Assembly: GCA_022113835.1 (NCBI GenBank)
Contig: JAILWY010000023.1
Location: 15,064,001 to 15,128,000, forward strand
DNA length: 64,000 nt
Reading direction: 5' to 3'
Source: Atopsyche davidsoni
Taxonomy: Eukaryota > Arthropoda > Insecta > Trichoptera > Hydrobiosidae
Part shown: positions 55,255-64,000 of the stretch, piece after piece
Position numbering within the stretch: position 1 is the first letter of the stretch
How the letters are laid out: each line of letters opens with the position of its first letter
Notes under the pieces: model-generated
Database searches by the model: none
The model's input: only the letters and a program-made list of their open reading frames with translations
What the model was told of the DNA's origin: nothing
Position numbers and translations under genes: made by a program

Positions 55255-55480
55255 GAGTTCAAAGTTACAATGTTTGGCTTAGGTGGTAGCGTACGTGGAT
55301 TTCTATATTTTCGTTATTGAGTTTATGTACGGAAAAATATATGGAAAAAACCCTTTTTGCATTAATTCAATAATTTTTCTTCAGGAGCCTCTCCTCAGAG
55401 CAGGTTGGCGACCATCTCACTGAACATATATTTATGCTGAACCAGTGTTCATGGTAAATAATGTAGTGGGTCCTCGGGTT
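55255..55480 (-). repeat. Dispersed repeat family, copy D (inverted)
   Basis: On the minus strand it has both blocks of copy A in the same order and close together: GAACACTGGTTCAGC, CAGTGAGATGGTCGCC, then CCGTACATAAACTCAATAAC and GTACGCTACCACCTAAGCCA. It links the two blocks as parts of one element. Confidence 0.75.
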
Positions 55481-55807
55481 CTTCTCACAAAATAAGTTAA
55501 ATAAATAATTTAATAAATAGCATTTATTAAACTATTAAAGAGCCTTGTGTAGAAAATAGAGGTGGTTGGTTGTTTGGCAGCCCTGGCGGAGGGAGCAGTG
55601 CGATTGTACGCAAAATAAACACAGCTGCTGCTCGAGCCACGCAGGACTGCTGGGGTGACGCTGCTGCCACTGAGCGTGGGACTCGTCTCCTTTACCAGAG
55701 TGACTTCATTAATGAAATGTAATTCGGTACACATACGACCATTACGTGCCGAAAAATACAAATTAATGTATGAAAACAGAAATAGGCTATTGTACTCGTC
55801 GTTGTTA

Positions 55808-55966
55808 AACCACACAGTGACACAACTTGCAACAGACTTGCAGCTAGGCAATAGCGTCCTGGTATGCATTGTTTACTTAAGCAAAACCATTAAAAAAAAC
55901 ACCCAAAGTAAAGGGCGCTACTGGCTGATTGCAAATCGGTCACAAGTGTGTAGAGACCTTCGTGAA
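55808..55966. mobile_element. Fold-back MITE, copy 3
   Basis: About 160 bp. Left half CACACAGTGACACAACTTGC ... CAATAGCGTCC; right half is the complement of CACACTTGTGACCGATTTGC ... CAGTAGCGCCC. Same family as 43011-43182. Confidence 0.78.
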
Positions 55967-56879
55967 TTTACACTATTTTTATTGATCTCCATTTGGATGC
56001 AATGATTGGGCAATGGTAAACAAATATTTTGAAATGTTTGAACTATTTCAAGTCAAGATGCCTTTAACATAAATTTTAGCAAATAAGGCTTTATAACATA
56101 CGTAGTAAAAGTAAAAAAGCAATGTGAAACAAGCCTAATAGTTTTATAACTGAAAATTTTTTAAACAATACGTATAACATATATGCACCCTAATTTTGGG
56201 TCATTCCCTGAATTGTTACATTTTTTGCCTACGCTTGATTATTGTTGTGTGATAAAATAATTTCTAAAGAACATTTCGTGCGTTATGTATACCCAGGTAT
56301 TTATAAAATACATAACTATTATCAAACACTGTAACCCCACGTCTATTTAAAATATATGCACACGGTTATATAATTTCAACACCATGACATAATAAAAATA
56401 TTTTAAGGTTCTTATGATATATATATATTTTTTTATTTATTCTAAATCTAATGTATTACGATAATTATTCTGCTTTTATCAATGATTTTCGATCGCTTGA
56501 TTAGATCAATTTGCCTTTCTGTTACTAAAATTTGTTTTAATTTTAAATATGGAATCTTGTTAAGTTTTTAATTTTAATTTAATAAAAAAATTTACTTAAA
56601 AAAATAACAAAAAATGTTTAAGATTTGAATTTATTACTATTTTTTATTATACTTAGAGTAAAATAATACTGCACAATTAAATTTTTTTGAGATGAGGGCC
56701 ATTGAAATGATTTAAATTTTTGTATACTGAACAGCCTTTTAAAAATTCACATGTTCATTAGTTGAATTATGTTTTGGGCTTTGAGGTTATGTATTAATTT
56801 TGACGTTTAATGTTTGTGGTATTTCAAGTAAGGAGTATTTTTATACGTATTGATTATAACAAAAAATTGTTAATACACA

Positions 56880-59800
56880 ATGACTGAAGAGTGGTTAGGA
56901 AATATAGACGATATTGAGGATTTATATTTGTCTCAAGAAATAGAGCCGAAAGAACGCTACAGTAACAAGAAAACAGTTACTGTACGATCTAGGAAAAAAC
57001 AAAACATTGAAAATGATGAACATTTTAGAGAAAAAAATATACTGGAAAGCGTTATTCCAGGTAAAAATTTAAATAAAGCTTTTTTGTTGGTTGTTATATA
57101 TATTTTTTCAATAATTTACTTCCTGCTTTGAAACATAAATGAATGGATTCATTACTTGTTTGTTGTAACTATCGTTTCAGGAACTCAAACAGTGTATGTT
57201 AAAACATGGGGATGTGCGCATAATAGCTCAGATTCTGAGTATATGGCCGGGCAGCTCGCAGCTTACGGATATCCGCTCACTAATGACAAATGGTCAGCAG
57301 ACTTGTGGCTTCTCAACTCTTGTACTGTGAAGAATCCTGCTGAAGATCATTTTAGGTTTGTTACATCGATATAAAAGTCAAACTTAAAAATTAAAATAAA
57401 GTTTATATATTCTAGATTACAACTTAAAGTGCGCTCTTAATACATTCTCCAATCCATTTAATACAAAGTCAACAATTAGATTCTCCACATATACACCAGA
57501 GCGAATCAATACTGCTTTCTTGAAGCCCTTATGTAGCACAGCACTTTGCTCCAATATTGTTGTAGATTTTGTGTTTTCGAACAAGAACCTCGTTGAATTA
57601 ACTGATCCTGGAAAAAATATATCCTAACTAATCATTAAATAAATAAGTCAATTCTTCGAACGCCATCATGGGTAATGGCTTCGTGGTCTTGCTATATAGT
57701 TGTCATTGGCATTTGTGAACTTCTAGTTAAGTCCATTAAGCATCTCATCTGGTGACCTTGAGAGAGTATTCAAGGTACTTGCAGCTTTTTATCAGATCTG
57801 GCTGCAAAAAGCAGATGAGTAAAGTATTACAATTGTATGAAAAGATTCTTTAAACATGTTCTGAGAGTTGCAAGGCCCTGGACATCAGTCTCTAAATCTC
57901 ACAATGAGACTGATTCTGGTCTAAGCTCTTAATTTTCCTTTCTTAGTGCAGATGCAGTAAAAAAGATTGTCTCTTTGACTGATTTAGTAATTTTTTAAAG
58001 AAATGAGATCGAGCTTGGTAGGAGTCGAGGCCGACATGTGGTGGTGGCAGGGTGCGTGCCACAGGGGATGCCCAGGGCTGGCTACTTGCAAGGGCTCAGC
58101 ATCGTGGGTGTTCAACAAATTGACAGGATAGTTGAGGTTGTAGAAGAAACTCTTAAAGGTAAATTTGTATACTGAACATTTCATTATCATTAATAATTAT
58201 CGGCAGAGTAAAGCCTATTCAGGTAAGCTATTAAGCTTAGTAATTGGTAATGGTTGTGTATAGCACAAACATTCATCTAACCACATCTGTATTTTATCAT
58301 AAGTCTTATTATATTTACAACTGATGTTGACTTGAAAAACTGAAAAAATGTTTGAGAAAAAGAAGCATTAGAGGTCTTTTGATACTAATGTTAGGTAAGA
58401 AAATAAGCCAAAAGTTAAACCTTATATATTTAATCAGAATTCATTATTTAAGTTTTGTAATAATCTTATATAATTTTGACTGGTGGTAAAACATTTAAAG
58501 GTTTCAAGCTGTAATTTTTACAAAATTTTGTCTGTAACAGGTCATACCGTCAGATTATTTGGCAAAAAGAAGACAAGTGATGGAAAAAAATCAGGAGGAG
58601 CATCTCTTCTTTTACCCAAGGTCCGGAAAAACCCTCTTATTGAGATTATAGCCATCAACACAGGATGTCTCAACCAATGCACTTACTGCAAGACTAAACA
58701 TGCCCGAGGGGAGCTCGGCAGCTACCCACCTGAGGAGATCATCGCCAGAGCCGAACAGTCCTTCCAAGAAGGTGTTTGTGAAATTTGGCTAACCAGCGAA
58801 GACACTGGTAAACATAATATATTGTATATTTCAATCTATCTTGTGTTTAATTACCTAATGTGTGGTGATTATATTCTTCTTTATTTTGTTTATTAATTGC
58901 AGGCACATATGGACGTGATATCGGAACATCTCTGCCCGAACTTTTGGAACAATTAGTTGCAGTGATACCAGTTGGTTGCAGATTAAGACTTGGCATGACA
59001 AACCCACCGTATATCTTGGAGCATCTTGAAAAAATGGCTGCAATATTTCAACACCCAAGAGTTTATAAGTAATATGTTTTCTTTAAAATGAATTATTATC
59101 ATTATTATACCAGACTAAATTTTTTACACTAAATACTTTGAAAAGTAATTTTTCAATTTAGTTATGAAGCAAAATTTAAAAGCTTAAGAAAAATATTACG
59201 ATTGTTTATATGTATAAAGTTAACAAATACAAGTTTGTTTATACTATATTTATGGTAAAAAATTGATTATTGATAATCTTAGAATTGTCTTAGAAACCAT
59301 CTTAATTTATTATAACTATTTATATATTGTATTTTGTTATATAGTTTTTAAACATTTTTGATTTTGTGTCAGGTTCCTTCACGTTCCTGTTCAATCTGGA
59401 AGTGATCAAGTGCTCTCAGATATGAAGCGTGAATATACAAGAGCAGATTTTGAGCGCGTTGCCAATTATTTATGTGAACGGTAAGAATCCAGTTCGACAG
59501 ATTTAATACGGCCTCGAATGATTTTATATCATCTATGTTAATATTTCATAATATTTGTATTATTATTTCAGAGTCCCTGGAATGACAATAGCTACAGATA
59601 TTATCTGCGGCTTCCCAACTGAAACTGAAGATGACTTTAATGATACGATGACTTTGTGTGAAAAGTATAAGTTTCCCAGTCTTTTCATTAATCAATTCTT
59701 TCCAAGGCCTGGAACTTTGGCTGCAAAAATGCCTCGAATACCAGCGCAAGATGTGAAGAAAAGGACCAAACGACTCACCGATTTGTTCAATTCATATGTC

Positions 59801-60178
59801 ACATATGATAATGAAGTTGGGAATGTTCAGGATGTTCTTGTAACAGACATATCTCATGATAAAAAATATTACGTTGCGCATAATATGTCCTATGAACAGG
59901 TTCTCGTACCAATGGAAAAAAATCTCATGGGAAAAGTGGTCACCGTTACTATCACTAGTGCTTCAAAATTCTGTATGTTCGGTCAGCCTTTGGATGGAAA
60001 AGTGGTTCGTCCTGGAATCACACAAGCTCTCGACTATGGACAGATATCTGGCTGGCAAAGTGCCGGACTTATAGAAACAGAAAGTGGCTTAACGGAAATG
60101 TTAATTAAGTGTGCTGTTTTTGTTTTGTGCGTTGCATATGTTTTTAGGAAAATATATCATGCGACGTACCAGGTATAA
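56880..60178 (+). CDS. CDKAL1: tRNA-t6A37 methylthiotransferase CDKAL1
   Basis: Seven exons (56880-57060, 57181-57355, 58001-58158, 58541-58807, 58903-59068, 59373-59480, 59572-60178) sum to 553 aa. An in-frame TAA precedes the ATG. Domains in order: an acidic N-terminus; the UPF0004 domain with its cluster cysteines ([37 protein letters not shown]); the radical-SAM core with CLNQCTYCK (C-x3-C-x2-C) and [13 protein letters not shown]; a TRAM domain (about residues 430-500); and a C-terminal membrane anchor ([13 protein letters not shown]). Two 4Fe-4S clusters are therefore supported. The enzyme converts t6A37 of tRNA-Lys(UUU) to ms2t6A at the ER surface. It uses the product of the OSGEP/KEOPS reaction, and OSGEP is 51 kb away in this window. 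Exon 3 was found only by homology and phase; intron 2 is 645 bp. Confidence 0.96.
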
Positions 60179-60966
60179 GAGTTGTTATTGACTAATGTGT
60201 GCTTTTAATTTTTGTATGTATGTCGTAGATATATTGGCTGCTTACATACATACTTATATGAGTTGTGGTCTCAAAGCTTACAATATTCACCAAAATGATT
60301 ATTGGTAAATAAAAAACATAAAAGAAAAATATATCTATTAGTATCAAATATTTAACGATCCAACCATGAGTTTATGGTTAAATCTGAGAGTTGAACCTAT
60401 TTTTATTTAAATTCAAGAATATTTAGAGCGTTTCAGGTTATCAAATCGAAAGTCAAAGATACAGACAAAAGTTCAGACCAAAGATATCATATATTTACAT
60501 ACTGTGGAGATTTAAAGTTTTGAAACCGAAACCCTCTTGTACTGTGTGCTTATTTTAATTTCCTTTTCTTAATGAATGTATATATTTACAAGCTGAATAA
60601 ATTCTTGAAAATATACTTTGACTTTTAAAATTAAATTATCTCCTCTTAATTGTACAGCTCTGGATTACATATTACATATTTTACACATATTTAAATACGG
60701 GTCAAGGCATGCATTTCCAGACTTGTACAAAGAACTTGATGGTTTTCCAGGTTTAGAATTTCAATTGAAAAGTTGATATTCAAAAGAAACTCAAACAGGT
60801 TTGGATAAGTGAGTATTATTTTCCAGCAACAAAGGCTTTGGTTCAGTATCTGATAAAGTAGGTCATGTGCCTCCATATAAGGGAGATGTTCTGGGAAGTT
60901 GACTTAATGAAACAATTCAGTCGGAGAGTGTAGTCATAAAAATATTGTCTTAATAAAAAAAATAAA
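60179..60966. other. Intergenic between CDKAL1 and the xylose-isomerase homologue
   Basis: CDKAL1 3' UTR with an AATAAA at about 60597, then the upstream region of the next gene on the same strand. No TATA box or repeat that I can support. Confidence 0.4.
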
Positions 60967-63244
60967 ATGGCAACTTATTCGCAACCGGGTAACAAAAGAC
61001 AGAAGTTAGTGAAGGATTCTACAAGAACCATTGAAATCAATGAGTATTTTCCGGGTAAATCTTTTTTTATACTTTTTGAAACATTATTGTTACAGTAATA
61101 TTTAATTAAAGTAAAACTTATTACATATCCATCAAAGGTGTAAATAAAATTGAATTTAGAGGAGATTCTATTGCATATGATGACACTATGTGTTATCGCT
61201 ACTATAACGCAAGTGAACGGATTCACGGCCGGACCATGGAGGACTGGATCAGACCTGCCGTCTCATTTACTGCATTTAAATGGAATGGTAAGAAAAACCA
61301 ATGTAACAAAGGAGCTCTCGTTGTCAATCCTTAACCTTTTTTCATAATCTGAATATTGGTATTCTAGGTTCTGATATGTGTGGCAAGCCAACATATCAAA
61401 GAAATTGGGATGATCACAGCCAATCTCTTGAGAATTATAAACGCTTCATCAAGGCAGGTCTTGAATTTTGCACAAAACTTGGAATTAAACATTGGACAGC
61501 ATTTGATCGAGATCTAGTCCCGGAAATGGATACATATGAAGAAAATTGCTTGTATATGGATGATATCACCGAATATATCCTTGACATACAACAAAGAACC
61601 GGACTCAAGCCACTGTGGATCGCTCCTGATCTACACTCGAGTACCAAGTAAGATTTGATAGACATGCTACTCATGTTTTCACAACCAGTGTCAATAGTTA
61701 AAAAGAGTTAATTTCATTTTCATTTTGCAATTTTTTAGCTCCAAATTACAGTTGTACAACAAATTATACAGTGTTTGATAATTGTTAAGTTAAAAAAACC
61801 CCAAAGAACAACATGCTAAATTCAATGCTCATTCCTTATATTATAGATATGCTTCGGGGGCAATGACCAGCTATGACTCCAATGTCGTGATACAAGCTGC
61901 TCAACAGATTAAGAAAAGCTTAGATGTTGCACACAAGCTCAATTCCGAATGTTTCCTCATTTGGAGTGGGCGGGAAGGCTATAATACAGTGCTGAATGTG
62001 GATGTTCAGAGAGAAATGAAGCATCTCGCTCGGCTGTTAAAGATGACCTCTGATTACAAAGAGAGACTTGGCTATAGGGGCCAATTTCTGTTACAGTCAA
62101 GAAAAAGAATGAACTCTGACACTTATCATTTCTCCGATAGTTCTGTTAGAACTCATGAAGTATGGAATGCAAATAATCACGAAGTATTGCTTTACCCTTA
62201 TGACTGGGATCCTATAAGTGGATTGTGTTTTTTAAAGAATTATAATTTGGATCGTCACTATAAACTTTGCGTAAATCCTGGACATCAGATGTTTATCAGC
62301 TCTGCGTTAGTATTAATATGTTATCGTAATAAATTAAATATAAATCGTATTTTGTTTCGTCTTATTTATTATATTTTATAGTTATAATGCAACAGGCTGC
62401 ATAGAAATATTCCAGAATCATCCTTTAACTATCAAAGAAGCTACATTTATAATGAAAAACATTATTGAACAGGTAATTATTTAACTTGTATAAAATAAGT
62501 ACTGTTTTTGAGATGGACAATGGTTAAATTTAAAAAAATCTGTTGATCTTGAGATAAATTAGAATATTACAAGGTGGATGCTGCCACGGCATTTTGAACG
62601 TTTACCATTTTATTTTTTAGGGAGGTATTCAACCTGGTGGCATCAACATGAGGATTATACCCAGCAGAGACTCGGTGGATATTAAAGATTTATTTACATG
62701 TTATATAAGCTGTATTGATACTTTGGCAAGAGGTTTAAGGATCAGCGCAAAGATGTTGTCTGACCAAACGTTCTCCAAAAACTTACAGGTTAGCTTTTTT
62801 ATATTACAGGCATGCTCTTAGCTATGTCCATAAATAATTTCTGCAAATGTGATCTTACTTAGAATGATTTTTTAATGCCTGTATATTAGTTATTGTTGGT
62901 CTAGCAAGTAATATTTGCTGAGTAATTTTTCTTGCAATTGCAATTCTATTATCTAAAACGAAAAATAACGAATATTGTTTTCAGCAACGTTACATCACAT
63001 TCTATAGTGGTTTTGGATCTCGGTTCAGTAACGGGGAAGCGAGCTTAGAAGACTGCGAAGAGCAAGTAAGGTAAGAAATGAGTAGTAAAAATAGGCTATC
63101 ATCGCAATTGATTTTCATTTGAAGAAATTACAAACAGTTTCCTTTTCTAGAAAACTACAGGGGAGTTTTCCTGAATCTGTTACTACAGGAAGAAAAGAGC
63201 ACTGGGAAGCAATGTTTCAACATTTCATTAACAAGAGCAATTGA
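60967..63244 (+). CDS. Divergent xylose-isomerase homologue, probable pseudoenzyme
   Basis: Eight exons (60967-61054, 61138-61287, 61368-61647, 61847-62305, 62382-62472, 62621-62788, 62985-63070, 63151-63244) keep phase and give 471 aa, slightly longer than plant or bacterial XylA. Family marks along the length: YFPGVNKIEFRGDS, YNASERIHGRTMEDWIRPA, WNGSDMCG, YASGAMTSYDSNV, FLIWSGREGYNTVLNVD, GGIQPGGINM and ARGLRISAKML. Yet the key active-site positions are changed. HDVD becomes FDRD; the IEPKP metal/Lys loop reads LQSRK; N-x-E-x-N-H reads CVNPGH; the D-x-N-x-G-D...W-D-x-D segment is missing; and GGLNFD reads GGINMR. The gene looks intact, with clean splice sites and no stops. Sugar isomerisation is therefore unlikely; a binding or new catalytic role is an inference. 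Confidence 0.85.
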
Positions 63245-64000
63245 TAACATATTTAGTTTAATTTTCAAGTAGTTATCTTTTTTTGACACAATAATTATAA
63301 TACTAAACTACACATAATAATATTCTGCATATGTAGATAAAATTATTTTGTAGATTAAGGAAAAAGAAAGGTTCTTAAATAAAGACCAAAGTACTTTTCA
63401 TATTCATTTACTAATTTTTATTTTCTTTGTATAAAATTCAACAAGATACATATAATAAATATAAACTAAGACAGTGCTATCTACATCAACATATCCCAAT
63501 CACTTGCAAAACTTCAAATAAAAAATTTCAACATTTAGGACATGACAATGTATAGATTTGATTATATCAAATAAGATCTGTTATATGAGTTACTGGCAGG
63601 CGTAGGGCAGTGGATTCAATGAAGAATCAAATTAAATGGACTTTAGGTTTTAAAAAATTCAACAGCAGAGCTCAATATCACATACAGGCATGACACCTTT
63701 TCTTTCCAGACGTATATATATTTAACTAGTACATTTGTTTATGCAACATTTTATATTAAGTAGCAATGTGTATTAGCAAATAAATTAATAATAATTTCAA
63801 CAAAGAAGAGAAGAAATCAAATAACTACCACAGGATTTTTTAAAAATAAACTCCCAAAGGTTACGTCACTATAAAATTAACAAAATGACAGTCAAATCAA
63901 TTCCTATTTCCAATGCCAAGGAAAAACAACCATAATTACTATAAATTAAATTCTTCTATAAAAAATTGCAGTAAAAATAAAATTAAGTACATATGAAAAT
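63245..64000. other. Right-hand end, no gene recognised
   Basis: 3' UTR of the preceding gene, with AATAAA at about 63379, then AT-rich DNA. It may contain the 3' UTR of a minus-strand gene beyond the window. Nothing coding seen. Confidence 0.4.

Larger units (their letters stand above)
45530..56879. other. 11-kb gene-poor, repeat-rich interval
   Basis: Between the GPCR start and CDKAL1 I find no convincing gene. It holds a LINE tail, four copies of a dispersed repeat, a hAT-like element, a perfect hairpin and a fold-back MITE, each listed separately. GC-richer islands at about 54530-54660 and 55560-55690 could be non-coding leader exons or promoters of the GPCR gene (minus), but nothing proves it. 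A TATAAAA followed about 30 bp later by an initiator-like TTTCATA sits near 53880. The open frame at 51481-51780 (minus) is Cys-containing but unrecognised. Confidence 0.5.

Noticed and set aside
55510..56005. Frames of 119 (minus) and 116 (plus) codons
   Set aside because: They overlap a fold-back MITE on opposite strands and look non-coding.
57360..58000. Possible extra exon in CDKAL1 intron 2
   Set aside because: The exon at 58001-58158 already restores full homology and phase between exons 2 and 4; nothing is missing.

Overview
The window is a piece of an AT-rich insect nuclear genome. The genes are split by short GT-AG introns, their proteins are ordinary animal orthologues, and the non-coding DNA is full of insect-type DNA transposon relics (mariner, pogo-like and hAT-like miniature elements, fold-back elements) and tRNA-derived SINE copies. 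I cannot fix the order of insects from the sequence alone. All gene models were built by hand: I joined open frames at splice signals, checked phase, and compared the result with remembered family sequences. No search was run.

Layout, left to right. 0-3.5 kb: the 5' part of an Armitage/MOV10L1-type piRNA helicase (minus), with a small coiled-coil ORF 13 nt upstream on the same strand. 3.5-6 kb: OSGEP/Kae1 (plus). 6.7-7.8 kb: RAB5IF (minus). 9.4-12.3 kb: USB1 followed 17 nt later by ZC3H3 (both minus). 13-14.6 kb: RNF146 (minus). 15.3-17.6 kb: a C2H2 zinc-finger gene with a duplicated exon (plus). 18.1-18.9 kb: a pogo-like miniature element split by a SINE. 19.2-22.2 kb: SPTLC1 (plus). 23.6-26.4 kb: a tektin (minus). 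27.9-33.6 kb: a DDX5/Rm62 DEAD-box helicase (plus). 34.7-36 kb: ATP synthase subunit d (minus). 36.7-37.9 kb: a dead mariner with both ends intact. 39.2-45.5 kb: a Moody/Tre1-type GPCR (minus). 45.5-56.9 kb: a gene-poor stretch of repeats. 56.9-60.2 kb: CDKAL1 (plus). 61-63.2 kb: a divergent xylose-isomerase homologue (plus).

Many of the genes act on RNA: Armitage (piRNA), OSGEP and CDKAL1 (successive steps of the tRNA A37 modification t6A to ms2t6A), USB1 (U6 snRNA 3' end), ZC3H3 (mRNA 3' end and export) and the DDX5 helicase. The rest are housekeeping or tissue-specific. There is no bacterial-type operon, but two minus-strand pairs (small coiled-coil + Armitage; USB1 + ZC3H3) are so tightly packed that bicistronic mRNAs are likely.

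Points most worth a second look: the two possible bicistronic pairs; the xylose-isomerase homologue that has lost nearly all metal and catalytic residues; the exon duplication in the zinc-finger gene; a start codon split by an intron in the DDX5 gene; two GC-AG introns; two long perfect hairpins; and a SINE caught inside a miniature element whose uninterrupted sister copy lies 6 kb away.
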